This document shows, piece by piece, positions 51,360 through 60,069 of a stretch of DNA of 64,000 bases (position 1 is its first letter; each line of letters opens with the position of its first letter). The notes below the pieces were generated by a model. It had not been told where the DNA came from and made no database searches. It worked only from the letters and a program-made list of their open reading frames with translations. This DNA comes from Lentisphaeria bacterium (GTDB lineage: Bacteria > Verrucomicrobiota > Lentisphaeria > Victivallales > Victivallaceae): contig JALEMG010000050.1 in the NCBI GenBank assembly GCA_022768375.1, positions 1 through 64,000 on the forward strand, read 5' to 3'. A program made the translations under genes and the position numbers.

Positions 51360-51435
51360 TGCACCTTGCCGTCAAAAACATGGATTTTGCGGCAAATTTT
51401 TTCAGCGGGGCGACAGACGTTTCGCACGCGGGACG

Positions 51436-51463
51436 TTGCATTTCCAAGGCGGCGGGTTATATC
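51436..51463 (+). promoter_or_regulatory. promoter of the LRR gene pair
   Basis: TTGCAT (51436-51441), 16 bp, TATATC (51458-51463), about 50 bases before the ATG at 51512. The region 51283-51511 otherwise holds no gene. Confidence 0.5.
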
Positions 51464-51511
51464 ATGTTCCGTTCACGATGACACTAACCTGCTTGAGAGG
51501 GGCGTCGATTT

Positions 51512-52102
51512 ATGCCTGATCAAAATGATCGGCGTCTGGAACTGGTGCGGGAGTTTCTGGCCTGCGGGGACTTTGATTCCGCGCTTGACTACTGCGACCG
51601 GGTGCTGGACGACGATCCCGGAGACGGTTTTGCCTACTACTGGCGGCTGCTGGCCGAGTTGGAGTGCCGTTCCGAAGCGGAACTGACGAAAATTCCGGGT
51701 TTATCCGTCCATCGCACCTTTTTGCTGGCGCGCCGGTACGCTTCGCCGGAACTGGCGGCGAAACTGGCCGGCATCATTGCGGCGCAGAATACCGCGCCGA
51801 GACGACGGACCGTCGTCCCCCGTCCGATAAAACCGGAAACGGCGCAGGAACAAACTCCGGCCCCGGTCGCGCTGCCGGAACCGGAAAGCGAATCCGCACC
51901 GGTCGAGAAGGGGAAAAAATTCCGGCGGATGTTCGGCATCGCGGCGGCACTGCTGACGCTGGCGGCACTGGCGGCAACGGCCGTCATGATCTTCGTCCGG
52001 AAACCGGCGGCATCCCCGCCAGCGGCGGATCCGCTCGAGCTCCGTCGGAGTGCGGCAAAAAAGAACGGGCTCTCTTGGGACGAAACCGCGACCGTGGTAT
52101 GA
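51512..52102 (+). CDS. membrane protein with N-terminal TPR-like region (front half of an LRR protein)
   Basis: A 196-aa product. Residues about 5-50 look like a TPR-type helical pair (ACGDFDSALDYCDRVLDDDPGDGFAYYWRLLAELE), followed by a proline-rich linker, one hydrophobic helix at about 146-166 (FGIAAALLTLAALAATAVMIF) and a short tail ending GLSWDETATVV. In related PVC proteins a WD-x-x-G/A-TVV segment normally leads directly into BspA-type leucine-rich repeats. Those repeats are here in the next frame, reached by an ATGA stop/start overlap. Either a one-base frameshift or deliberate coupling splits the protein. Confidence 0.65.
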   Translation: MPDQNDRRLELVREFLACGDFDSALDYCDRVLDDDPGDGFAYYWRLLAELECRSEAELTKIPGLSVHRTFLLARRYASPELAAKLAGIIAAQNTAPRRRTVVPRPIKPETAQEQTPAPVALPEPESESAPVEKGKKFRRMFGIAAALLTLAALAATAVMIFVRKPAASPPAADPLELRRSAAKKNGLSWDETATVV

Positions 52103-52563
52103 AATGCGACCCCGAATGCGACGGCGTATGTACGATCCCCAAGGGAACGACGGAAATCAAAGCGTATGCGTTTCAAAACTGCAAAAACTTGACCGGCGTA
52201 GTCATCCCCGACAGCGTTACAAGTATCGGCGACGGCGCGTTTGAGGGGTGTACCGGATTGACCAGCATGACCATCCCCGATAGCGTTACGAAAATCGGCC
52301 ACCGCGCGTTTCGAGGGTGCACCGGCCTGACCGGCGTAACCATTCCTAATAGTGTTACGGAAATTGGCAACTACGTGTTTGAGGGGTGTACCGGGTTGAC
52401 CGGCGTAAACATCCCCAACAGCGTGACATCCATCGGAGACGGTGCGTTTGCGTCCTGCCGTGCCCTGCGGATGGTGACACTGCCGCACCGGTTCAACCAA
52501 CGGGAAATCAAAACGCGCGTATTCCCCGATTGCGGCGGATCGCTGATTCTCCGCTTTCGGTGA
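52099..52563 (+). CDS. BspA-type leucine-rich-repeat (LRR_5) protein, detached C-terminal half
   Basis: A 154-aa product made mostly of 23-residue LRR_5 repeats: AFxGCTGLTxVxIPDSVTxIGxx, four clear units and a partial one at residues about 26-130 (69-bp tandem DNA units), preceded by KCDPECDGVCTIPKGTTEI. BspA-like repeats mediate binding to host or other surface proteins. It has no signal or membrane segment of its own; those are in the overlapping upstream frame, so on its own it would stay cytoplasmic. ATG at 52099 overlaps the upstream stop. Confidence 0.65.
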   Translation: MKCDPECDGVCTIPKGTTEIKAYAFQNCKNLTGVVIPDSVTSIGDGAFEGCTGLTSMTIPDSVTKIGHRAFRGCTGLTGVTIPNSVTEIGNYVFEGCTGLTGVNIPNSVTSIGDGAFASCRALRMVTLPHRFNQREIKTRVFPDCGGSLILRFR

Positions 52564-52613
52564 GGAGTTCCGGCGCGGCAGCGGAAATCTTGGCGATATT
52601 TGCTCTTTCGCGC

Positions 52614-52642
52614 TTGACACAACGGGGTTGTGACGCTATATT
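52614..52642 (+). promoter_or_regulatory. promoter of the small lipoprotein gene
   Basis: TTGACA (52614-52619), 17 bp, TATATT (52637-52642): a near-perfect sigma70 promoter. A start near 52650 makes the ATG at 52690 with GGAG nine bases upstream the most likely start. Confidence 0.75.
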
Positions 52643-52689
52643 ATGCGTTTATCATGAAAATTTCGGTAAAAAAGATGGAGTTTTCGCAC

Positions 52690-53091
52690 ATGCCGGGAGC
52701 GCGGTTCCGCAGTGTGCTGCTGATGATGCTGCTCGCCGGGTGCGGTCTCTTTGAGACGGACAACAACTACCTGCGTCCGGAGGATTTCGCCCGGCAGTTG
52801 ACCCGGGACGGCCTCACGGTCGATGCCGTCCGCCCGCTCGATCCCCAGCCGCTCTCCGCCGCCGCCGCCACCGAGATCAAGGTCGGCAATTCCAACATCG
52901 GGGTCTACAAATACGACGTCAACGTCAAGGTGCAGAAGGCCCGGCTGGAACGTATCAAGAGGAGCAAAAAGATTTTTTTCAACGGGATACCTTATCCCGT
53001 GTATGAGGTGTCCGGTTCGTTTATCGTCGTCGGACTGGACAAGCACAAGGACAAGGAGCGGATACTGAAATCATTGAGAAATTTCAAGTGA
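52690..53091 (+). CDS. small lipoprotein of unknown function
   Basis: A 133-aa protein. The signal MPGARFRSVLLMMLLAGC ends in a lipobox with the cysteine at residue 18. The mature part has a helical start (YLRPEDFARQLTRDG), a basic middle (KVQKARLERIKRSKK) and a strand-rich C-terminal section (IFFNGIPYPVYEVSGSFIVVGLDKH). No family is recognised. In-frame ATGs at 52654 and 52675 lack ribosome sites and would lengthen the signal implausibly. It has its own promoter. The gap to ppdK (53092-53222) shows nothing notable. Confidence 0.72.
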   Translation: MPGARFRSVLLMMLLAGCGLFETDNNYLRPEDFARQLTRDGLTVDAVRPLDPQPLSAAAATEIKVGNSNIGVYKYDVNVKVQKARLERIKRSKKIFFNGIPYPVYEVSGSFIVVGLDKHKDKERILKSLRNFK

Positions 53092-53222
53092 CCCGTCCGG
53101 CACCGCAGCGGCAGAGAATCACCACGATCGGAAAGGCAAGTTGATTCCGCCGTTGCTTTTATTTTCCGGGCCGGGTCCGGAACTCCGCGCCAAAGCAGGC
53201 AGAAGGAAAGGAAAAAGACAGA

Positions 53223-55940
53223 ATGACGAAGAAGAAGTATGTGTACACGTTCGGCGGCGGCCGTACCGAGGGCGAGGGAGCGATGAAAAACCTCCTCGGC
53301 GGCAAGGGCGCCAATCTGGCGGAAATGGCCAACCTCGGACTGCCGGTCCCTCCGGGATTCACCGTCAGCACCGAGTGCTGCGTGGATTACTTCAAAAACG
53401 GCAATCAACTGCCCGACGGAGTGGAAGCGGAAATCAACCGGGCGCTGAAGCACATTGAAAACAGCATGGGCATGACCTTCGGTTCTCCCGAGAACCCGTT
53501 GCTGGTCTCCTGCCGTTCCGGCGCCCGCAGCAGCATGCCCGGCATGATGGAGACCGTGCTCAACGTCGGCCTGTCGACCCGGACCATTCCCGGACTGATC
53601 GCCAAAACCGGCAACGAGCGGTTCGTCTATGACGCCTACCGGCGGCTCATCATGATGTACAGCGACGTGGTCATGGAGAAAGCCGAGGGCATCGAACCGG
53701 CCGAGGGTCAGGCCATCCGCCGCCAGTTGGACGGGATCATGGACGAGGTCAAGGCCGCCAAAGGCTATCAGTACGACACCGACCTCACCGTCGCCGATCT
53801 GAAAGCGCTGTGCGACGTTTTCAAGGCCAAGATCAAGGAAGTGCTGGGCAAGGAGTTCCCCGACGATCCCATGGACCAGTTGTACGGCGGCATCGGCGCG
53901 GTGCTGAAAAGTTGGAACGGCAAAAAGGCCGTGGCCTACCGCCGCATCGAGGGCATTCCCGATGACTGGGGGACCGCGGTGAACGTGCAGAGCATGGTTT
54001 TCGGCAACATGGGCGACACCAGCGCCACCGGCGTGGCGTTCACCCGCGATCCGGCCACCGGCGACAACAAGTTCTACGGCGAGTGGCTCATCAACGCGCA
54101 GGGCGAGGACGTGGTGGCCGGCACCCGGACTCCGAACCCGCTCAACAACGACACCTGCAACGAGCAGAATAAGCACCTCAAATCCATGGAGGAACTCTAT
54201 CCGGCTCTCTATCAGGAACTTTTCGCCATCCGCAACACGCTGGAAGCCCACTACCACGATATGCTGGACATCGAGTTCACCATTCAGGAGGGCAAACTTT
54301 TCATGCTCCAGTGCCGGGTCGGGAAACGCACCGGCACCGCCGCGCTCACCATGGCGATGGACATGCTGGACGAGAAACTGATCGACGAGAAGACCGCGGT
54401 GCTCCGGGTCATGCCCAACCAGTTGGACGAACTGCTCCACCCGATCCTCGACGTCAAGGCCGAGGAGGAGGCCATGCTCCGGGGCGAAGTCATCGCCAAG
54501 GGGCTTCCCGCCGGTCCCGGCGGCGCGGTGGGAAAAATCTGCTTCACCTGCGATGAAGTCGTCGCCGCCGCGGCAAAAGGCGAAAAGGTCATCCTCGTAC
54601 GCGAGGAGACCAATCCCGAAGACGTCGAAGGCATGCGCGGCGCCAGCGGCATTCTCACCGCCCGCGGCGGCATGACCAGTCACGCGGCCCTCGTCTGCCG
54701 CGGCTGGGGCAAGTGCTGCATCGTCGGCGCCGGTTCGCTGATCATCGACGAGAAAAACGGCATCCTCAAAGTCGGCGGCAAAGTGCTCAAGCGCGGCGAC
54801 ATGCTCAGTCTCAACGGCAGCCGCGGCTACGTCTACGAGGGCGCGCTGCCGACGATGGATTCCAGTGAAAACAAGAAACTGCAGCGCTTCATGGCGCTGG
54901 CGGACAAATTCCGCCGTCTCGGGGTCCGGGCCAACGCCGACACCCCGGAGGACGCCCGGGTCGCCCGCGCTTTCGGCGCGGAAGGCATCGGCCTGTTCCG
55001 GACGGAGCACATGTTCTACGGGAAAAACAGTGAAAAGCCGCTTTTCTACCTGCGCAAGATGATCCTTGCCAACAGCACCGCCGAGCGGGAGAACGCGCTC
55101 GCCGAACTCTATCCCTACATGAAAGCCAGTGTCAAGGACACGCTGCTGGCCATGCAGGGCCTGCCGGTGACGTTCCGTCTGCTGGACCCGCCGCTGCACG
55201 AGTTCGTCCCGGAGGAGAGCATCAAGCGGCGGGAACTGGCCGACGCGCTGGGCATCACCCCGGACGAGATCGACAAACGGGCGGAAACTCTGCACGAGAA
55301 CAACCCGATGATGGGGCACCGCGGCGTGCGCCTCGGCATCACCTATCCGGAAATCTCCCGCGCCCAGATGAAAGCGATCCTGGAAGCGGCGGTGGAGGTC
55401 GGTAACTGCGTGCCGGAGATCATGGTCCCGGTGACCTGCGACGTGAGCGAACTCAAACTCCAGAAGGAGATCCTCGCGGAAGTCGCCAGAGAGGTCGCGG
55501 AGACCCACGGCCGGGACAAAGTTTCCTACAAACTCGGTTCGATGATCGAGATCCCCCGGGCCGCGCTGCTGGCCGACCAGATGGCGGAGGTGGCGGAGTT
55601 CTTCAGTTTCGGCACCAACGACCTGACGCAGATGACGTTCGGCTTCAGCCGGGACGACATCGGGGCGTTCCTGCCGGATTATCTCTGCAAGAAACTGCTG
55701 GATTCCGACCCTTTCCAGACGATCGACACCAAAGGCGTCGGACGGCTCATCGAATTCGCGGTGGAGGGCGGCCGCAAGACCCGCCCGGAACTCAAGATCG
55801 GCATCTGCGGCGAGCAGGGCGGCGAACCCAAGTCCGTGGCCTTCTGCCACGCGGCGGGGCTGAACTACGTCTCCTGCAGTCCCTTCCGGGTGCCGCTGGC
55901 GCGGCTCGCGGCGGCGCAGGCGGCCATTCAGCAGGGCTGA
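53223..55940 (+). CDS. ppdK: pyruvate, phosphate dikinase
   Basis: A 905-aa enzyme interconverting pyruvate, ATP and phosphate with phosphoenolpyruvate, AMP and pyrophosphate. The N-terminal ATP-grasp domain includes LLGGKGANLAEM and SCRSGARSSMPGMMETVLNVG; the phosphohistidine domain contains H487 in GGMTSHAALVCRGWGKCC; the C-terminal PEP/pyruvate barrel contains LFRTEHMF, FGTNDLTQM and the proton-donor cysteine region near GICGEQGG. Full length matches bacterial PPDK. Depending on conditions it serves glycolysis or gluconeogenesis. GGAAAGGAAAAAG upstream gives a good ribosome site. Confidence 0.98.
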   Translation: MTKKKYVYTFGGGRTEGEGAMKNLLGGKGANLAEMANLGLPVPPGFTVSTECCVDYFKNGNQLPDGVEAEINRALKHIENSMGMTFGSPENPLLVSCRSGARSSMPGMMETVLNVGLSTRTIPGLIAKTGNERFVYDAYRRLIMMYSDVVMEKAEGIEPAEGQAIRRQLDGIMDEVKAAKGYQYDTDLTVADLKALCDVFKAKIKEVLGKEFPDDPMDQLYGGIGAVLKSWNGKKAVAYRRIEGIPDDWGTAVNVQSMVFGNMGDTSATGVAFTRDPATGDNKFYGEWLINAQGEDVVAGTRTPNPLNNDTCNEQNKHLKSMEELYPALYQELFAIRNTLEAHYHDMLDIEFTIQEGKLFMLQCRVGKRTGTAALTMAMDMLDEKLIDEKTAVLRVMPNQLDELLHPILDVKAEEEAMLRGEVIAKGLPAGPGGAVGKICFTCDEVVAAAAKGEKVILVREETNPEDVEGMRGASGILTARGGMTSHAALVCRGWGKCCIVGAGSLIIDEKNGILKVGGKVLKRGDMLSLNGSRGYVYEGALPTMDSSENKKLQRFMALADKFRRLGVRANADTPEDARVARAFGAEGIGLFRTEHMFYGKNSEKPLFYLRKMILANSTAERENALAELYPYMKASVKDTLLAMQGLPVTFRLLDPPLHEFVPEESIKRRELADALGITPDEIDKRAETLHENNPMMGHRGVRLGITYPEISRAQMKAILEAAVEVGNCVPEIMVPVTCDVSELKLQKEILAEVAREVAETHGRDKVSYKLGSMIEIPRAALLADQMAEVAEFFSFGTNDLTQMTFGFSRDDIGAFLPDYLCKKLLDSDPFQTIDTKGVGRLIEFAVEGGRKTRPELKIGICGEQGGEPKSVAFCHAAGLNYVSCSPFRVPLARLAAAQAAIQQG

Positions 55941-55955
55941 AGCGGCGCGTCACTC

Positions 55956-55993
55956 AAAAACCGGCACGGCACATCGCCGCGCCGGTTTTTTTT
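55956..55993 (+). terminator. intrinsic terminator after ppdK
   Basis: Stem AAAAACCGGC...GCCGGTTTTT with inner CGGC/GCCG pairing and ACATC loop, followed by a long T-run. The T-run is also the insertion site of the adjoining element. Confidence 0.85.
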
Positions 55994-55996
55994 ATA

Positions 55997-56253
55997 GGCT
56001 CTGTACTAAAAGAGGACTGAAAAAAAAGTAATCTGCCACCGGGTGCTACCCGGACGTGGTCCAGCGTCTTACTTCTTTTCTCGCGGGAAAAGAAGTAAGA
56101 CAAGAAAAGGCGACAACGTTACTTTCTTTCGCAAAAGAAAGTAACCAAAGAAAGGGCGGGGTTGCTTGTCCGCCATAGCCTTGGCGACGGCGGAAGCGGG
56201 AGGCGGCTAATCGCACGGAACAGAAAATCAGGTTTCTTTTTTAGTACAGAGCC
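55997..56253 (+). mobile_element. complete miniature inverted-repeat element (copy D, 257 bp) with 8-bp target duplication
   Basis: Left end GGCTCTGTACTAAAA (55997-56011), right end TTTTAGTACAGAGCC (56239-56253): perfect 15-bp inverted repeats. Directly outside, TTTTTATA at 55989-55996 and again at 56254-56261 is an exact 8-bp target duplication. Inside are a 14-bp stem palindrome (56067-56100, TCTTACTTCTTTTC arm), a 12-bp stem palindrome (56118-56145, GTTACTTTCTTT arm) and a smaller CCGGGTGCTACCCGG hairpin. No transposase; a non-autonomous element moved in trans (inference). Confidence 0.92.
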
Positions 56254-56280
56254 TTTTTATATTGCTTCAGCGTAAAAAAA

Positions 56281-56775
56281 CTACCGCCGCAGGACCGGTT
56301 CCAGCGTCACGGCGGAGATCCGCCAGCGGCCGTCGTGTTTGACCGCTTCGCCCCGCACCGTCACGACCTCGATATCGACCGTCCGTCCCCGGAACTCCGC
56401 GGTGATCTCCGCGTCAAAGGAGAAATTCGCCGCGCCGCCGGCCACGTGGATGTGCACCCCCTCGGTCTCCACCGCGATGCCGCGAAGTTGCCGATGCACG
56501 AATGCCAGCAGACCTCGGCATTCGCTCCGGGAAAGTTCCCGGACGAAATATGGCCGCTCGGAGTAGAGTTTCACCGGTTCGGTCACGATCCGGTCCAGCG
56601 CCGCGTATTTGAGGATCCCTTCGTGCGGGGCGGCGCCCGGCGTCCGGCGCACCAGTTGCAGCGCGTCCTCCAGCAGTCGGGCGACCTGTCGGCGGTCGCT
56701 TTTCCAGTACAGAAAACCGCCGATGCCGCCGCCAATCAGACCGGCGGCCAGCAGAGACAGCACGATCCGCTTCAA
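56281..56775 (-). CDS. hypothetical membrane-anchored protein
   Basis: A 164-aa protein. An N-terminal helix (about 4-24, IVLSLLAAGLIGGGIGGFLYW) is followed by a short basic stretch and an alpha/beta extracytoplasmic domain (GVHIHVAGGAANFSFDAEITAEFRGRTVDIEVVTVRGEA) that looks like a small NTF2-like or barrel-like fold. I do not recognise the family. The ATG overlaps the lepB stop by four bases, so it is translated with the signal peptidase; a role in the same envelope process is possible but unsupported. Confidence 0.65.
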   Translation of the reverse strand: MKRIVLSLLAAGLIGGGIGGFLYWKSDRRQVARLLEDALQLVRRTPGAAPHEGILKYAALDRIVTEPVKLYSERPYFVRELSRSECRGLLAFVHRQLRGIAVETEGVHIHVAGGAANFSFDAEITAEFRGRTVDIEVVTVRGEAVKHDGRWRISAVTLEPVLRR

Positions 56776-57305
56776 AACAACAGCCCTCCGACGACCCGAT
56801 CCTCCGCCACTTCGCCGAACATGTGTTCAACGTGGTGCTGTCCCCGGTTGTCCCCCACCACAAAGAGATGCCCCGGCGCCACGGTCCGCGCTTTCACGTC
56901 CCAGTCGCCCCGGTAGCGGACGTAGGGTTCCGGAAGTTCCCGCCCGTTGAGAAAGACCCGGCCTTTACGGAATTCCACCGTTTCTCCCGGGAGCGCGATC
57001 ACCCGTTTGAGCAGATACCGCCGCCCGAAATACGAGAGAACGACGATATCGCCCCTCCGGGGACGGCTCCAGCGGTAGCGCAGGCAGTTGCAGAATACCA
57101 GCCCCCGACTGCCGCGGGTCGGCAGCATGCTCTCGCCGTGCAGAAAAAACGGCCGGGCGAGAAAACCGAAGACCACCGCGGAGACCGCGGCCACGGCAAG
57201 GATCCGCCGCCGCGTCCGGGAGTTGAATTCGGGGACGACGAAGTTCCGGCACCACCGGATCAGCCGTTCCCGGAATTTCGACATCCCGCCCTTCGCGTCA
57301 TTCAT
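56772..57305 (-). CDS. lepB: signal peptidase I
   Basis: A 177-aa membrane protease that removes signal peptides after Sec/Tat export. One helix (about 33-52), catalytic serine S59 in HGESMLPT, general-base K100 in RRYLLKRVIALPG, and GDNRGQHHVEHMFGEV as box E. It is short, lacking large extra domains. The first ATG (57305) overlaps the pilT stop; a second ATG at 57284 with an AAGGGCGGG site is an equally plausible start (170 aa). Confidence 0.9.
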   Translation of the reverse strand: MNDAKGGMSKFRERLIRWCRNFVVPEFNSRTRRRILAVAAVSAVVFGFLARPFFLHGESMLPTRGSRGLVFCNCLRYRWSRPRRGDIVVLSYFGRRYLLKRVIALPGETVEFRKGRVFLNGRELPEPYVRYRGDWDVKARTVAPGHLFVVGDNRGQHHVEHMFGEVAEDRVVGGLLF

Positions 57306-58413
57306 GAGACGGCTGCTTCATCTGCTGCTGCAGGCGCCGCTTCTCCTCGGCCTCCATCAGCGGCAGGAAGCGCCCCTTGTCGCTGGATTTCATGTACGCT
57401 TCCTCGGCGGTGATGTTGCCGGCATCCAACTGGGCCTGGATGGAGTTGTCCATCGCCCGCATGCCCCGGCCCACACCGGCGTCGATGATGGTCCGGATGT
57501 TGGAGATCTGCCCCTCCCGGATGGTGTTGGGCAGACCGTCGGTCCAGAGCAGGACCTCGTGCACGGCGACGCGGCCGCCGTTGACCGTCCGGCAGAGCAG
57601 TTGGGAGACGATGGCCTGAAGACACTCCGCCAGCATGGTGCGGATCTGCGCCTGTTCGTCGGAGGGAAACGCGTCGATGATCCGGTCGATGGTCTGAGGC
57701 GCGTTGTTGGTGTGCAGCGTGGCGAATACCAGCATCCCCATGGCGGCGCAGGTCAGCCCCAGCCGCATGGTCTCGTTGTCCCGCATTTCCCCGATCAGCA
57801 CGATGTCCGGATCGGAACGCATCGCGCCGCGCAGCGCCTGCGGGAACGACGGACTGTGAATGCCCACTTCGCGGTGGACGATGGTACAGTATTTATTCTG
57901 ATGCACGAACTCGATGGGGTCTTCGATGGTGATGATGTGCTTGCTGGAATTCTCGTTGATATAGTCGATCATCGCGGCCAGCGTGGTGGATTTGCCGGAC
58001 CCGGTGGGGCCGGTGACCAGCACCAGACCGGATTTGTAGGCGCAGATCTCCTTCAGAACTTCGGGCAGAGCCAGTTCGTCCAGCGTCAGGATGCGGCTGG
58101 GGATCTGCCGCAGTACGCAGGCCATGCCGTGGTAGTTGTAGAAGAAGTTGCACCGGAACCGGGCCAGTCCGGGAATTTCGTGGGCGAAGTCCAGATCGTG
58201 GGTCTGGAGAAATTTGTCCCAGCGCTTGGGCGGCAGACAGATCTCCTTCATCAGAGTTTCCATGTACTCCGGGGTGAGGATGTTGTCGTCCAGCGCCCGG
58301 ATGTTGCCCTGAAAACGGGCCTTGGCCGGGAAGTTGATGGAGAGGTGCAAGTCGGAGCCGCCGTCGGCCAGCATCTGCCGCAGGTAACCGTTGATGATGG
58401 GTTCGTTTTCCAT
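57298..58413 (-). CDS. pilT: twitching motility / pilus retraction ATPase PilT
   Basis: A 371-aa hexameric retraction ATPase. GSDLHLSINFPAKARFQGN at the N-terminal PAS-like domain, Walker A GPTGSGKSTTLAAM, Asp box TIEDPIEFVHQNK, Walker B DIVLIGEMRDNETM and His box FATLHTNNAPQTIDRI. The C-terminal AIVSQLLCRT and the length fit PilT, not PilB (no zinc motif). ATG at 58413 has AGGAA upstream; a GTG three codons earlier is less likely. A related longer PilT is encoded immediately upstream. Confidence 0.94.
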   Translation of the reverse strand: MENEPIINGYLRQMLADGGSDLHLSINFPAKARFQGNIRALDDNILTPEYMETLMKEICLPPKRWDKFLQTHDLDFAHEIPGLARFRCNFFYNYHGMACVLRQIPSRILTLDELALPEVLKEICAYKSGLVLVTGPTGSGKSTTLAAMIDYINENSSKHIITIEDPIEFVHQNKYCTIVHREVGIHSPSFPQALRGAMRSDPDIVLIGEMRDNETMRLGLTCAAMGMLVFATLHTNNAPQTIDRIIDAFPSDEQAQIRTMLAECLQAIVSQLLCRTVNGGRVAVHEVLLWTDGLPNTIREGQISNIRTIIDAGVGRGMRAMDNSIQAQLDAGNITAEEAYMKSSDKGRFLPLMEAEEKRRLQQQMKQPSHE

Positions 58414-58443
58414 GATTGTCACTGTTCCTGAACGATGAAGGGA

Positions 58444-59919
58444 TTACTTTCTGTTCTTCCGCGCCTGCGCCTCGCGCTGCGCCCACAGGGAGTTGAGTTG
58501 GGCGATGATCGCCGGATCGTCCATCTCGGCCAGCGCCGCCTCCCGGGTCATGAGGCCGAGGGAGTACTTCTCCAGCACGCACTGGTCGAAGGTGCACATG
58601 CCCTGCTTGTTGGACGTCACCATGGTGGACTGGAGCCGGAAGGTCTTGCCCTCGCTGATGATGTTGGCCACGGCCATGGTGTTGAGCATGATCTCGTAGA
58701 TCAGCGTCAGTCCGCCGAATCCGTCGGGGACCAGTTTCTGACAAATGACCCCGCGCATGCTGCCGGCGGTCATCGCCCGGATCTGCGGCTGCTGCGCCGG
58801 CGGGAACACATCCAGCAGTCGGTTCAGCGTGTTGGCGGCGTTGCCGGTGTGCAGCGTCCCGATGACCAGGTGCCCGGTCTCGGAAGCGGTGATGGCGTTT
58901 TCGATGGTCTCCAGATCGTGCATTTCTCCGATGACGATGATATCGGGGTCTTCGCGCAATGCGGCTTTGAGTGCGACCCGGTAACTGGCGGTATGCTTGC
59001 CGATCTCCCGCTGGGAGACCTGACAGTTCTTGGAGAGTTGCAGGATCTCGATGGGGTCCTCCACGGAAATGATGTGATCGGAACGCTTCTCGTTGATGAT
59101 ATTGGTCATGGCCGCCAGCGTGGTGGATTTGCCCGCGCCGATGGGACCGGTGACCAGCACCAGACCGTTGTGGTAATCCAGCAGACGCTTGATGTGCACC
59201 ACGTCCTTGTCCAGGAAGCCCAGTTCCTCCAGCGTGCTGATGTGATCCGGCACCAGCCGGTAACTGCCGGAAACACCGTCCTTCTGGTCCATGAGGCAGA
59301 CCCGGAACCGGTCGCTGCCGATCTCCAGCGCCATGCTGAGGTCCTGCCGTTCCCGGAACGCCTGTTTCCGTTCCTCGTTCAGCAGCGCCAGATTGAGCCG
59401 TTCGGAATCCTCCCGGGTGAGCACGTAAGTGTCCAGCCGCTCCACCTGCCGCAGCCGCCGGACGAAAGGCGGCGCGCCGCCGGACAGGTGCAGATCGCTG
59501 CATCCCAGGGTCCGCAGACAGGTCAGCAGCAGCACCATGCGTTCGGCCACCTCCTCGTCGGACAGCGAAGCAACATCGCTCAGACTCGGCAGGTCCTCGT
59601 AGCCGGAAACCCCGGAAAGATCGGCTCCCGCGGCGTCGTAGTGCAGCGCGTCCGAATCGCCGGGTTCCGGCGCCGCGCCGGAAGCGGCCTGTTCGCAGGC
59701 GTAGTCCACCAGCGCCTGAACCTGTTCCACCACCTGATTCTGCTCCTCCAGCGACAGCGAAACGCAAAGCCGGTCGATCACCGCTTCGGCGAATTCCGCC
59801 AGATCGCCGGTCCGGTTCAGCGATTCCCACAACTGCCTGGCGTCGGCGTCGGACAGCGCGCCGTTGTCGGCCAGCGCGTAGGCAAACCATTGGATATCCA
59901 GAGGGGTGTCCGGGGTCAT
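58444..59919 (-). CDS. PilT/PilU-like ATPase with an N-terminal extension
   Basis: A 491-aa protein. Residues about 1-115 form an acidic helical extension not found in ordinary PilT (SLSEEVAERM-type repeats of Asp/Glu/Leu). The core follows: CSDLHLSGGAPPFVRR, GPIGAGKSTTLAAM (Walker A with I/A replacing T/S), SVEDPIEILQLSKNC, DIIVIGEMHDLETIE and IGTLHTGNAANTLNRL. The Walker B arginine of PilT is replaced by H (MHD). It could be a PilU-type accessory retraction motor. AAGGAG precedes the ATG. Coupled to pilT with 30 bases between. Confidence 0.85.
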   Translation of the reverse strand: MTPDTPLDIQWFAYALADNGALSDADARQLWESLNRTGDLAEFAEAVIDRLCVSLSLEEQNQVVEQVQALVDYACEQAASGAAPEPGDSDALHYDAAGADLSGVSGYEDLPSLSDVASLSDEEVAERMVLLLTCLRTLGCSDLHLSGGAPPFVRRLRQVERLDTYVLTREDSERLNLALLNEERKQAFRERQDLSMALEIGSDRFRVCLMDQKDGVSGSYRLVPDHISTLEELGFLDKDVVHIKRLLDYHNGLVLVTGPIGAGKSTTLAAMTNIINEKRSDHIISVEDPIEILQLSKNCQVSQREIGKHTASYRVALKAALREDPDIIVIGEMHDLETIENAITASETGHLVIGTLHTGNAANTLNRLLDVFPPAQQPQIRAMTAGSMRGVICQKLVPDGFGGLTLIYEIMLNTMAVANIISEGKTFRLQSTMVTSNKQGMCTFDQCVLEKYSLGLMTREAALAEMDDPAIIAQLNSLWAQREAQARKNRK

Positions 59920-60001
59920 GGCTGCAAATCTCCTTAGAAATATATTGTTACGTTTCGGAAACGGACGAGGGAACCGGTTCCCGGACCCGTCGCCGAGACA
60001 T

Positions 60002-60029
60002 ACAATACTGCAATTTTTTCTCAAGTCAA
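60002..60029 (-). promoter_or_regulatory. promoter of the pilT-like / pilT / lepB operon
   Basis: Minus strand TTGACT (60029-60024), 16 bp, TATTGT (60007-60002), divergent from the etf promoter. Confidence 0.45.
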
Positions 60030-60069
60030 ACCGAAAATCGCAATGCGGCGCAAAAAAACACCCGGGAGG

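Noticed and set aside
52168-52460. 69-bp tandem units as a CRISPR array
   Set aside because: No spacers; the units are coding LRR repeats in frame.
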